Below the pieces are notes generated by a model. It worked only from the letters and a program-made list of their open reading frames with translations. It was not told the DNA's origin and ran no database searches. Of a DNA stretch of 9,431 nt, positions 1 to 6,562 are shown in pieces (within the stretch, counting starts at the first letter, position 1; every line of letters begins with the position of its first letter). Position numbers and translations under genes: made by a program. The DNA is from Rubrobacter sp. GTDB lineage: Bacteria; Actinomycetota; Rubrobacteria; Rubrobacterales; Rubrobacteraceae. The stretch covers positions 1 through 9,431 of the forward strand of contig JACDDK010000031.1 in NCBI GenBank assembly GCA_013817025.1, written 5' to 3'.

Positions 1-1872
1 CGGCTCTCCGCACTTCGGGCAGACTCCCAGCGGCTCGCGGCTCACCCGTTCGGGGGCGGCGAGCTTCTCGCCCTCCATCTTGCGGACTTCCTCGACGAGG
101 GAGCGGGCGAAGCCGTCGATGTCTTGCATGAACTCGTCGCGGCTGGCGGTGCCTTTCTCCATGTTTGCGAGGCGACGCTCCCAGTTGGCGGTTAGTTCCG
201 GTGAGGAGAGCTGGCTCTCGCCGAGCAAGCCGATGAGCGTGCGACCCTTCTCCGTTGGTACGAGCGCCTTTCTCTCCCGCTCGACGTAGCCGACCTTTAT
301 GAGCCGCTCGATGGTCGCCGCCCGCGTCGCCGGTGTGCCAAGCCCGGAGTCCTTCATACTCTGGCGCAACTCCTCGTCCTCGACGAACTTGCCCGCCGTC
401 TCCATCGCCCCGAGCAGCGCCGACTCCGAGTAGCGTGGCGGTGGCTTGGTCTCCCCCTCCTTCACCGCGACCTTCGCCACCCGCCACTCCTGACCCCGCT
501 CGATCTGCGGCAGGACCGGCGGCTCTTTCTCCTTGCGCCCGCCGACGCCGTCCGGGTAGAGTGCCCGCCACCCGGCCTCCAGCACGATGCGCCCTTTAGA
601 GAGAAATGTCTCCTCGCGCACCTCCGTCACCACGGTCGTGTTCTCGAAACGGGCATCCGGGAAGAACACCGCCAGGAACCGCCGCGCCACGAGGTCGTAG
701 ATCTTCGCCTCGTCCGGCGGAAGCTCCGCCGACGCCTTCTTGTTCGTCGGGATGATGGCGTGGTGGTCTGTCACCTTGGAGTCGTCCACGGTGCGCTTGC
801 TGATCGGTAGCCTATCTAGTGCGATCAGCTTCCCGGCGAACGGCGACAGATCCGGCAACGCTTCGGTCGCTTCGACGCGCTTTTTGAGGGTTGGGATCAT
901 GTCTTTGGAGAGGTAGCGGCTGGAGGTTCGAGGGTAGGTGATGAGCTTGCGTTCCTCGTACAGGGTTTGGGCGATGCGGAGCGTACGCTCGGCGGTGAAG
1001 CCGAACCTGGCGTTGGCGTTGCGCTGAAGCTCGGTCAGGTCGTAGAGGAGCGGCGGCTTCTCGGTGCCGGTCTTCTTGTCCGCCTTTCTGACGGTGCCGG
1101 TGCCGCCGCGCACCTTCCCGGCTATCTCGTCGGCGGCATCCTTCTCTTTCAGGCGGTTCTGCTTGTCCTTGAACCAGACGCCGTCGTAGGTGCTTTCCTC
1201 ACGGGTGAAGCGGGCGTAGACGGTCCAGAACTTCTCGGGTTTAAAGGCTTCTATCTCCTGTTCGCGTCCGACCAGCAGCTTTAGAGTTGGGGTCTGGACG
1301 CGGCCTACGGAGAGGACGTTTCCGGGGCGTCCGAAGCGGACGGAGTAGGCGCGGGTGGCGTTCATACCCACTATCCAGTCGGCCTCGCCCCGGCTGCGGG
1401 CGGCGTCTTCGAGTGGTTTCATGGAAGAGCCGTCGCGTAGAGTGTTGAAGCCGCTCTGGATCGCCTCGGGGGTCAGAGAGGAGATCCACAACCGCTTCAC
1501 CGGCTTTTTGCACCCGGAAAGGCCGTAGAGGTAGGCGAAGATCAACTCTCCCTCCCGCCCCGCGTCGCAGGCGTTCACGACCTCCGTCACAGCGGGATCG
1601 CGCATTAGTGACTTGACCACGGAGAACTGATCCCGCGTCTTGTAGTTCACCCGTACCTTGAATTTCTCCGGCAGTATCGGCAAGCTCTCCAGCCGCCACC
1701 TCTTGTACTCGTCGCCGTAAGCGTCCGGCGGCGCAAGCTCCGCCAGATGCCCCAGAGCCCAAGTGACCGTCCACCCATCCCCGACCATCGCGCCCTTCTC
1801 CTTACGCCCCCGACCCAGGGAAGCGGCGATATCTCGACCAACAGACGGTTTCTCGGCGACGATGAGCTTCAT
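1..1872 (-). CDS. topB: Type IA DNA topoisomerase, TopB (topoisomerase III) type, partial at the C terminus
   Basis: This gene encodes a type IA topoisomerase, which cuts one DNA strand through a tyrosine, passes a strand and reseals it, relaxing or decatenating DNA in the cytoplasm. The reading frame is open from an ATG at 1872 to the left edge, giving 624 visible residues. The N terminus MKLIVAEKPS carries the TOPRIM glutamate (E7). DAGREGEL (residues 103-110) is the acidic TOPRIM motif in the form common in TopB. ITYPRTSSRY holds the active-site tyrosine, Y313 (codon 934-936). The visible end, CPKCGEP, begins a C4 zinc-finger DNA-binding segment, so the rest of the C-terminal region lies outside the window. 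No Shine-Dalgarno sequence precedes the ATG. A promoter -10 lies 7 nt upstream, suggesting a leaderless mRNA. The anti-sigma gene ends 66 nt upstream on the same strand. The family is certain; the TopB rather than TopA assignment is likely. Confidence 0.93.
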   Translation of the reverse strand, partial: MKLIVAEKPSVGRDIAASLGRGRKEKGAMVGDGWTVTWALGHLAELAPPDAYGDEYKRWRLESLPILPEKFKVRVNYKTRDQFSVVKSLMRDPAVTEVVNACDAGREGELIFAYLYGLSGCKKPVKRLWISSLTPEAIQSGFNTLRDGSSMKPLEDAARSRGEADWIVGMNATRAYSVRFGRPGNVLSVGRVQTPTLKLLVGREQEIEAFKPEKFWTVYARFTREESTYDGVWFKDKQNRLKEKDAADEIAGKVRGGTGTVRKADKKTGTEKPPLLYDLTELQRNANARFGFTAERTLRIAQTLYEERKLITYPRTSSRYLSKDMIPTLKKRVEATEALPDLSPFAGKLIALDRLPISKRTVDDSKVTDHHAIIPTNKKASAELPPDEAKIYDLVARRFLAVFFPDARFENTTVVTEVREETFLSKGRIVLEAGWRALYPDGVGGRKEKEPPVLPQIERGQEWRVAKVAVKEGETKPPPRYSESALLGAMETAGKFVEDEELRQSMKDSGLGTPATRAATIERLIKVGYVERERKALVPTEKGRTLIGLLGESQLSSPELTANWERRLANMEKGTASRDEFMQDIDGFARSLVEEVRKMEGEKLAAPERVSREPLGVCPKCGEP

Positions 1873-1879
1873 GCGGATG

Positions 1880-1907
1880 AGTATAACGGTCGGCGTTCGG
1901 CTTTCAG
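1880..1907 (-). promoter_or_regulatory. Candidate sigma-70-type promoter of topB, leaderless arrangement
   Basis: On the minus strand a -35-like CTGAAA (1907-1902) is followed by a 16-nt spacer and a -10 box TATACT (1885-1880), which matches the consensus at five of six positions. Only 7 nt separate the -10 from the ATG at 1872. The transcript would therefore start at or within a base of the start codon, and there is no purine-rich ribosome site. The promoter lies in the 66-nt gap after the anti-sigma gene, so topB may be expressed separately from the sigma operon. Confidence 0.6.
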
Positions 1908-1938
1908 CGGTTGGTTTTCGATGACGGCCCGGACGCCG

Positions 1939-2622
1939 CTAGGACTCGCTCAACTCCCCACCGAGCACGACGCGAGCGTCTTGCATTCGGGGCTCTTCGG
2001 GGAACTTCTCCAGGGTGATGCCGACGCGCTCGTAGCCACCGGCGGCATCGGCGGGGACGTTCAGGGAGCAGGTGGCGCGGCCGCTCTCGTTCACGGTGAA
2101 GGTGCCGGCGCTGACGCGGCCACCCTCCTTGCCGAACCACAGCTCGTAGTATTCGCCTCGTTTCGTGCGGGGCAGGTCCCGGACTTCGAGTTCGGCGCTG
2201 GTGTTGGTGTCGGCTCGTTCCAGGCGTAGCTCGCCGCTGGCTTCGGGGGCTAGTTTGGTTGGTTCGAGGGCGGTGGCGGTCTCGGTGGCGAGGAAATCCG
2301 GCAGCCCGGAGGTAAAGAGGCTGAGGCTGGCGAACGCGATAACGGCGGCGGCCGCGGCCAGGAGTGGGGCGAGGCGTGTCTTTTTGCGGGGCAGGTCTTT
2401 GAAGATCTGATCCTTGAGGTCGGGTGGCGGCGGCTCGGCGGTGGCGGCGAGGTCCGTGAGGTATTCGTGGGCTTGGCGAACGTCGCGCTCCTCGGCTCGG
2501 CAGGCTTCGCAGGTACGCAGGTGTTCGCGGATTTCGGACTGTTCCTCGGGGCTCAAAGCGTCGAGGACGTAGGGACCTAGCAGGTCCCGCACGCGGTAAT
2601 GCCGGGAGCTGGTATCACTCAT
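1939..2622 (-). CDS. Membrane anti-sigma factor, RskA family with N-terminal zinc-binding domain
   Basis: The 227-residue product should hold the adjacent ECF sigma factor inactive at the membrane until regulated proteolysis releases it; this is known for RskA relatives and inferred here. Residues 1-60 form a zinc-associated anti-sigma domain with the HxxxCxxC motif EHLRTCEACR (H34, C38, C41). A proline-rich link near 64-68 leads to one transmembrane helix at about 84-105. The extracytoplasmic part (about 115-227) has the RskA-type beta-rich pattern, including YYELWFGKEGG and TFTVNESGRA. The ATG at 2622 lies inside the end of the sigma gene (shared ATGAGTGA, 2615-2622). No strong ribosome site is seen, so translational coupling is likely and would keep the partners in proportion. 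The signal sensed is not evident. The assignment to the anti-sigma class is firm; the sigma it binds is inferred from position. Confidence 0.9.
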   Translation of the reverse strand: MSDTSSRHYRVRDLLGPYVLDALSPEEQSEIREHLRTCEACRAEERDVRQAHEYLTDLAATAEPPPPDLKDQIFKDLPRKKTRLAPLLAAAAAVIAFASLSLFTSGLPDFLATETATALEPTKLAPEASGELRLERADTNTSAELEVRDLPRTKRGEYYELWFGKEGGRVSAGTFTVNESGRATCSLNVPADAAGGYERVGITLEKFPEEPRMQDARVVLGGELSES

Positions 2623-3172
2623 CGGCGAGGCTTTCGTTGGGGCGCGACACGTGCGTTCGCAGAGCGCGCAGGGCGGCGGTAGTGCGGCTCTTTACGGTGC
2701 CGAGCGGAGTCCCGGTGCGGCTGGAGATCTCGCGTTGCGAGAGACCCTCGAAGTAGGCGAGGGTGAGTATCTCGCGGTGGGTGGGCGAGAGCTTCCAGAG
2801 TGCCGCGGCCACGTCGAAGTTTTGCGAGAGGGAGTTCGTGGAGTCCTCCTCGCCGGACTCGAAGGCCGAAGATTCCGGGATGGTCTTTACTCGGGCTCGG
2901 CGGCGGCGAACCAGATCCGTCGCCCGGTTACGGGTGACGCGGTGGATCCAGGTAGCGAAGCTCGCCCTCGAATCGTCGAAACTACCAGCACTCCTCCACA
3001 CGGAGACGAACACGTCCTGCAACAGGTCCTCGGCGGCCCCTCTATCGCCCAGGAAGCGCACGCCGGCACCCAGGATCACGGCGGCGTAACGGTCGTATAG
3101 CTCGGAGAGAGCGCCCTCGTCGCGCACCTCCGCCACGCGCCGCACCAGAGCCTCGTCCGCGAGATCCTTCAC
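2615..3172 (-). CDS. ECF RNA polymerase sigma factor (SigK-like)
   Basis: This cytoplasmic sigma factor would direct RNA polymerase to a stress or envelope regulon. With a GTG start at 3172 it has 185 residues, normal for ECF sigmas. Region 2 spans about 23-92, with AAEDLLQDVFVSVWR (core and -10 binding) and FATWIHRVTRNRATDLVRRR. Region 4 spans about 123-173, with LSPTHREILTLAYFEGLSQR and the helix-turn-helix part REISSRTGTPLGTVKSR. The GTG is chosen because AGAAAGG lies 5 nt upstream and because family similarity begins there. The frame stays open to an ATG at 3472, but the extra 100 residues are arginine-rich, look non-coding and would cover the whole divergent intergenic region. Its stop overlaps the anti-sigma start by 8 nt. 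The arrangement resembles the sigK-rskA pair of mycobacteria, but its regulon cannot be read from this window. Confidence 0.92.
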   Translation of the reverse strand: MKDLADEALVRRVAEVRDEGALSELYDRYAAVILGAGVRFLGDRGAAEDLLQDVFVSVWRSAGSFDDSRASFATWIHRVTRNRATDLVRRRRARVKTIPESSAFESGEEDSTNSLSQNFDVAAALWKLSPTHREILTLAYFEGLSQREISSRTGTPLGTVKSRTTAALRALRTHVSRPNESLADE

Positions 3173-3379
3173 CCTGACCTTTCTCAAGACACCATGACCA
3201 ATAGTATCCGTTCCCGCCCCCGAACGCCGCAACGAACGCCCGAGAACCGACACTACGCAACTCTCTGTCTTTATCGCCACCATACCAAGTTGTATACGCC
3301 GCCGATGGCTTTTCGGATTATCCACCACGCCATGCCGCACGGCTACGCGCTCTATGTGACCATTCCAGACGTTTGAAGG

Positions 3380-3385
3380 TAAAAT
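3380..3385 (+). promoter_or_regulatory. Possible -10 box for the YihY-family gene
   Basis: TAAAAT lies 24 nt before the GTG start at 3410, within the 237-nt divergent gap between the sigma gene and the YihY gene. The best upstream partner, TGTGAC at 3355-3360, is 19 nt away, which is long, so only the -10 is suggested. I see no clear promoter for the sigma gene in this gap. Confidence 0.3.
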
Positions 3386-3409
3386 ACGCAGGTTACGAGA
3401 GGAGATGCG

Positions 3410-4423
3410 GTGAATCCGGACCTTTCCAGAGCGGAGCTTCGAGCGGTGGCCGAGCGTCCCGCCCGAGGTCACATAAAAAACTTCCTCGGCGACATGAAGA
3501 ACATGCTGAGCATCGGCACGCTCAAGGCCACCGTCCAGGAGTTCATACGCGACGACGCCCTGGGGCTTGCGGCGCAGCTCGCCTACTACCTCATCCTCGC
3601 TCTCTTCCCGTTCCTTCTGGTGCTCGTCTCGCTCATGGGGACTTTCTCCAGCCCCGAGTCCGCCGCCACGGTCCTCGAATACTTCCGGCAGGTCATGCCC
3701 CGAGACGTGTACGCGCTCATAGAGGAGTACACCGGACCGATCATAAGCGGTCGGGCGAAGGCACCGGAGTTGCTCTCGTTCGGCATCCTGTTCACGATCT
3801 GGACGGCTTCGGGGGCGTTTTCGGCCCTCATAAACGGGCTCAACCGAGCCTACGACGTGCAGGAGACGCGACCATTCTGGAAGGTCAAGGGGCTCGCCAT
3901 ATTGATGACGCTTGGGCTCTCGGCGCTCATCAGCGTGGGTGTGTTGTTGATGATCCTCGGTCCCCAGATCGGAGCGGGGGTAACCAACTACTTCGGGCTC
4001 GATGACGAGTTCCTCTTCGTGTGGAACATAGCGCGCTGGCCGGTGGCGCTCTTGTTCATGGTGGTGACGGTGGCGCTTTTGTACTATCTCGCGCCCGACG
4101 CCGGGCAGCCGTTTCGTTGGATCACACCGGGCGGCTTCGTCGGTGTCTTGCTGTGGGTCGCGGCGAGTGTCGCCTTTAGCGTCTACGTCGACAACTTCGG
4201 CTCCTACAACAAAACCTACGGCTCCATAGGCGTCGTCATAGTCCTGCTCCTGTACCTCTACATCTCCTCGCTGACCATCCTCTTCGGCGCGACCCTAAAC
4301 GCCGTTCTGGTGAGGATGAAAGAAGAGATATCCGGCCAGCAGATCCTCGACGCCGAACCTGCCAACGAGAAACCCGACATAGTGAACGAGGACGCCGTGA
4401 GAGAAATACAGAAGGACGGTTAA
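3410..4423 (+). CDS. YihY/BrkB (UPF0761) family integral membrane protein
   Basis: This 337-residue protein belongs to the YihY/virulence factor BrkB family, whose biochemical role is not settled. It was once annotated as ribonuclease BN, which is now known to be wrong. Family signatures visible are DDALGLAAQLAYYLILALFP (49-68), where a first membrane helix follows an amphipathic lead, and the C-terminal SYNKTYGSIGVVIVLLLYLY (265-284). Probable transmembrane segments are near 52-76, 120-143, 160-184, 208-227, 241-262 and 272-298, six in total as usual for the family. The N terminus (1-45) and an acidic tail (305-337) should be cytoplasmic. The GTG start is supported by GAGGAG at 3399-3404, 5 nt upstream; an ATG at 3405 runs straight into a stop. 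The gene is divergent from the sigma operon and followed by an independent tRNA gene, so it is probably monocistronic. Confidence 0.93.
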   Translation: MNPDLSRAELRAVAERPARGHIKNFLGDMKNMLSIGTLKATVQEFIRDDALGLAAQLAYYLILALFPFLLVLVSLMGTFSSPESAATVLEYFRQVMPRDVYALIEEYTGPIISGRAKAPELLSFGILFTIWTASGAFSALINGLNRAYDVQETRPFWKVKGLAILMTLGLSALISVGVLLMILGPQIGAGVTNYFGLDDEFLFVWNIARWPVALLFMVVTVALLYYLAPDAGQPFRWITPGGFVGVLLWVAASVAFSVYVDNFGSYNKTYGSIGVVIVLLLYLYISSLTILFGATLNAVLVRMKEEISGQQILDAEPANEKPDIVNEDAVREIQKDG

Positions 4424-4459
4424 CGAGGAAATCCAAGATTTCATAGAGCTAAAAATCAT

Positions 4460-4488
4460 CTGAGCAAGCGAAACGTCTTTGATATACT
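4460..4488 (+). promoter_or_regulatory. Promoter of the tRNA-Ser gene
   Basis: A -10 box TATACT (4483-4488) lies 11 nt before the mature tRNA 5' end. At 17-nt spacing there is a weak -35 CTGAGC (4460-4465) that keeps only the TGA core. Position and spacing suit a short 5' leader removed by RNase P. Confidence 0.6.
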
Positions 4489-4499
4489 GCGGCTCGCAC

Positions 4500-4589
4500 G
4501 GAGGAGTGGCTGAGTGGTTGAAAGCGGCACCCTGCTAAGGTGTTATACCTCTTGATGGGGTATCGAGGGTTCGAATCCCTCCTCCTCCG
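4500..4589 (+). tRNA. tRNA-Ser (anticodon GCU)
   Basis: A complete 90-nt class II tRNA reads AGC and AGU serine codons. The acceptor arm is GGAGGAG (4500-4506) paired with CTCCTCC (4582-4588), with discriminator G4589. The anticodon stem GCACC/GGTGT encloses the loop CTGCTAA, with GCT at 4534-4536. A long variable arm (ACCTCTTGATGGGGT region), typical of serine tRNAs, follows. The T arm is GAGGG-TTCGAAT-CCCTC (4565-4581). The 3' CCA is not encoded and must be added after transcription. No T-rich terminator follows directly. Confidence 0.97.
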
Positions 4590-4676
4590 CTTCGAACACC
4601 CTCGCTTTGCGGAACGAATACCGGGAGCGCCGAGTAGGCTGAGATCTACCACGGCTCAGTAACAGTATGGCGCACG

Positions 4677-4705
4677 AAAAGAGGACCGGATTTCTCCGGT
4701 CCTCT
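4677..4705 (-). terminator. Intrinsic terminator hairpin, minus strand
   Basis: An 11-bp perfect stem (4680-4690 with 4695-4705) closes a 4-nt loop. Read on the minus strand it is followed by TTTTCG, so it fits as terminator for transcripts coming leftward from the 66-residue gene and through the structured element at 4708-4798. On the plus strand no T run follows, but the hairpin could still help stop tRNA-Ser transcription. Confidence 0.7.
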
Positions 4706-4707
4706 CG

Positions 4708-4798
4708 GCCTATAAGAAGGGGGATGGACAGCCCTGTGGACCCCTGTTGCTGGGGAGGGTCCGGGGACGCTTGCTACTGTGCATCCCCCTTCATAGGC
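4708..4798. repeat. Long imperfect inverted repeat forming a structured DNA/RNA element of unknown function
   Basis: The ends pair over 21 base pairs: GCCTAT (4708-4713) with ATAGGC (4793-4798), GAAGGGGGATG (4716-4726) with CATCCCCCTTC (4782-4792), and ACAG (4728-4731) with CTGT (4777-4780). These are interrupted only by a two-base AA bulge and one G-G mismatch. Inside lies a second hairpin, GGACCC (4738-4743) with GGGTCC (4757-4762). It begins 16 nt after the stop of the 66-residue gene and ends 2 nt before the terminator hairpin, so on the minus strand it would form a folded 3' untranslated region or small RNA. It lacks the GGAA loop and AGCAGC signature of SRP RNA, and I do not recognise it as another known RNA. 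A small non-autonomous mobile repeat is an alternative, but no clear target duplication is seen. Confidence 0.6.
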
Positions 4799-4814
4799 TC
4801 ACGCTTCGCGGCTC

Positions 4815-5015
4815 CTACATCATGCCACGTAGCTCGGCGACCATGTCCAAACCCTGCTGCTTGCACAGGTCCTTGGGGCGCATGATGGCTTGCTCGTCCA
4901 GCAGGTTGCGGGTCCTGGCCTCTTTCTCCAGATGACGCTCGATGACGTCTATGGCCCGATCAACCTCCTCGCGCGTTACTTCCTTGACCTTTTCGTGGTT
5001 GATGGTGATAGTCAT
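4815..5015 (-). CDS. Small protein of unknown function, 66 residues
   Basis: I do not recognise this protein. It starts MTITINHEKVKEV and is rich in charged residues. The span from about 14 to 36 (REEVDRAIDVIERHLEKEAR) looks like an amphipathic helix. A second helical part at 44-64 holds the only cysteine (C51) and ends in LRGMM. There is no signal peptide, membrane segment or zinc motif, so a soluble cytoplasmic protein is expected. The ATG at 5015 is chosen because a near-perfect ribosome site AGGAGGTGA (5032-5024) precedes it by 8 nt and a good promoter lies 90 nt upstream. The longer frame back to 5348 would run through that promoter and reads as non-coding. The gene is probably monocistronic, ending in the folded region at 4798-4677. 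That it is a gene is likely; its function is open. Confidence 0.75.
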   Translation of the reverse strand: MTITINHEKVKEVTREEVDRAIDVIERHLEKEARTRNLLDEQAIMRPKDLCKQQGLDMVAELRGMM

Positions 5016-5105
5016 TTGTCTCTTCACCTCCTCTCCTAGCCGGTTTGACGGACTCGCCACACTCTCGCAAGAGCTTGTAACGATTGGTCCGCTCTGACTG
5101 CCTTC

Positions 5106-5134
5106 AGAGTAATCGGGTGTCGTAGGGTTGTCAA
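5106..5134 (-). promoter_or_regulatory. Sigma-70-type promoter of the 66-residue protein gene
   Basis: On the minus strand a perfect -35 TTGACA (5134-5129) is followed by a 17-nt spacer and TACTCT (5111-5106), which keeps the T, A and final T of the -10 consensus. Transcription would start near 5099, leaving a leader of about 84 nt before the ATG at 5015. It is the best -35 match seen in the window. Confidence 0.7.
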
Positions 5135-5266
5135 GATGAAATCTCACGTTTTCCATAGGCCCACCGTATAAGCTTTCGTCACTCCCGCAACACCTCAGTC
5201 GGCCTCCCAGCGTAGCTTCCCTCCACCGAACGCGGCGCGGCACCGGAAACGCCCGCAACGCGTAGC

Positions 5267-5284
5267 AAAACGAGCCTTGCTCGT
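5267..5284 (-). terminator. Second small terminator-like hairpin downstream of the RlpA-like gene
   Basis: ACGAGC (5284-5279 on the minus strand) and GCTCGT (5275-5270) pair around a 3-nt loop and are followed by a short T run (5270-5267). It lies about 20 nt beyond the stronger hairpin at 5303-5337 and may act as a backup stop for the same transcript. The stem is only 6 bp. Confidence 0.45.
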
Positions 5285-5302
5285 CGTCAAGTTTGGCCTT
5301 GC

Positions 5303-5337
5303 AAACAAAGTGGGGCGAGACCGAAGATCGGCCCCAC
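5303..5337 (-). terminator. Intrinsic terminator of the RlpA-like gene
   Basis: On the minus strand GTGGGGC (5337-5331) pairs with GCCCCAC (5316-5310) around a 14-nt loop and is followed by TTTGTTTG. It begins 33 nt after the stop of the RlpA-like gene and is oriented to end its transcript. It also separates that gene from the small gene further left. The rest of 5135-5369 shows no gene that I can support. Confidence 0.72.
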
Positions 5338-5369
5338 CCCCCCAGCAAAACTCGCCACCCGGAATGTCT

Positions 5370-6392
5370 CTAGCTCTGCGAGCGATCACCTCGTAGCTTT
5401 CCTCGGATCATCGCCGCCCCGAGTCCTACGAGCAGTACACCGCTCGCCAACCCGGCGGGGGACGCGCCGCCTGTATCCGGCAGGACGGTCAACGGTACCA
5501 TCTCGGGTTCGGCTTTAGACGCCACATCAGCCGCGGCCTGGGGCTCGGCTTGTGGCTGCTGGGGCTCGGTCTCCGGCTCGGGGGCCTTGATCTCCGAGCC
5601 CGGCGCGGGTCCTTTGTACTCCGGCGGCGGTACGGCGAGGACGAGCACGACCCGGCGCTCGACCGTAGAGCCCGGCGTTACCAGCTCGGCGGGCGGCGTC
5701 TCTAGGCGCGACGGGTCCGGGACCGGCGGAGCGGCTAGAGCCGGTGCGGGTGGTGCGGCCTCAGGCTCCGCCGCTACCTTCGGGGTCGCGTACTGGTCGG
5801 CGGCGGCGTTCGAGTATTGATCCTCTGTGGCCTCGTCATACTGGTCCTTCGCCGCGTACTGCTCCACCCCGGCGGCATCCACTTTTTCGGCACCGGGTTT
5901 GGCGGGAGCGGCGTCCGGCGCGGATTCCGTCGCAGCGGGAGCCGTGTCCGGCGCGGGCTCGACCGGAGCTGGTTCGGCAGCACCGGAGACTGGGCCGGTC
6001 GGGGTCGAGGGGTCGGCGGTAGCGACGCTCACCGTGGCCTCGCCGAGTTCGATCAGGCCGATCTGCTCGGCGGCGGCCTGTGAGAGGTCGAGGTCGCGGC
6101 CCGCAACGAACGGCCCGCGGTCGTTCACCCGAACCACTACCGAACGTCCCTCCAACGTGACGGTCAGTTTCGTGCCGAAGGGCAGCGTCTTGTGAGCGGC
6201 GGTGTAGTCGGCCGCGTCGAACGGCTCGCCGCTCGCCGTGGTTGCGCCCTCGAAGCCAGGACCGTACCAACTCGCCACCATCTGATCCGCGGCAACCATC
6301 TTCGCCGAGTACAACAACACCGCCAAGCAACTCAGCACCGCCACGACCACGAGTACGAAGCCACGCGGCGACCCGCCCTTTGCAAAAACCAA
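5370..6392 (-). CDS. RlpA-like double-psi beta-barrel protein with LPDTG cell-wall anchor
   Basis: From a TTG at 6392 the protein has 340 residues. The TTG is preceded by GGAGGGG (6405-6399) at 6 nt, and a signal sequence starts at once; the longer frame to 6575 adds a non-coding-like stretch. Residues 10-35 form the signal peptide, with cleavage plausible after VAA (33-35). Residues 37-122 are an RlpA-type double-psi beta-barrel with ASWYGPGF, TASGEPF, TAAHKTLPFGT and VNDRGPF. E56, H67 and D91 sit where catalytic residues of the lytic transglycosylase RlpA are placed, so peptidoglycan cleavage is plausible. A long Pro/Ala/Glu-rich linker (about 130-300) contains four (E/D)QY units at 178-201. 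The C terminus has LPDTG (304-308), a hydrophobic stretch (about 312-329) and the basic tail RGKLRG, a sortase sorting signal. Anchoring to the wall is inferred; no sortase gene is in the window. Confidence 0.9.
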   Translation of the reverse strand: MVFAKGGSPRGFVLVVVAVLSCLAVLLYSAKMVAADQMVASWYGPGFEGATTASGEPFDAADYTAAHKTLPFGTKLTVTLEGRSVVVRVNDRGPFVAGRDLDLSQAAAEQIGLIELGEATVSVATADPSTPTGPVSGAAEPAPVEPAPDTAPAATESAPDAAPAKPGAEKVDAAGVEQYAAKDQYDEATEDQYSNAAADQYATPKVAAEPEAAPPAPALAAPPVPDPSRLETPPAELVTPGSTVERRVVLVLAVPPPEYKGPAPGSEIKAPEPETEPQQPQAEPQAAADVASKAEPEMVPLTVLPDTGGASPAGLASGVLLVGLGAAMIRGKLRGDRSQS

Positions 6393-6456
6393 ATGAATCC
6401 CCTCCAGAACTATTTGTCGAGCCGGAAACCGGAGTCCCCCTCCGCCGGCCGCGCCA

Positions 6457-6485
6457 AGCTTACAGACATCACCGCCCAGGATCAA
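6457..6485 (-). promoter_or_regulatory. Candidate promoter of the RlpA-like gene
   Basis: On the minus strand TTGATC (6485-6480, four of six to the -35 consensus), a 17-nt spacer and TAAGCT (6462-6457, three of six to the -10) lie about 65 nt before the TTG start at 6392. Spacing is ideal but both boxes are imperfect. Confidence 0.42.
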
Positions 6486-6562
6486 GAGCCTCGGAGGTTG
6501 CGGATTGTAGGCTTCAGCCCCCAGGAGCCTCCCATACCACCGCACCTTTGACGGGCGCCAGC

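Noticed and set aside
3190..3214. GGAAC on the minus strand as -35 of an ECF autoregulated promoter
   Set aside because: A matching GTC element lies 11 or 19 nt away rather than the usual 16-17 nt, so the pair is not convincing.
3173..3472. N-terminal extension of the sigma factor to an ATG at 3472
   Set aside because: The extra 100 residues are arginine-rich without sigma features and would cover the divergent promoter region; the GTG at 3172 has a ribosome site and gives a normal length.
4428..4442. Hairpin GAAATC-CAA-GATTTC after the YihY-family gene as a terminator
   Set aside because: The stem is only 6 AT-rich base pairs and has no T run.
4449..4652. Minus-strand open frame of 67 codons with SKRRRRDSNPRYP
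   Set aside because: It is the antisense of the tRNA-Ser gene, a well-known source of false protein predictions.
4708..4798. SRP (4.5S) RNA next to tRNA-Ser
   Set aside because: The size and hairpin shape fit, but the invariant GGAA tetraloop and the following AGCAGC are absent on both strands.
5016..5348. Longer frame of the 66-residue gene starting at 5348
   Set aside because: It would be translated through the TTGACA promoter and its added part has no protein-like pattern; the start at 5015 has a far better ribosome site.
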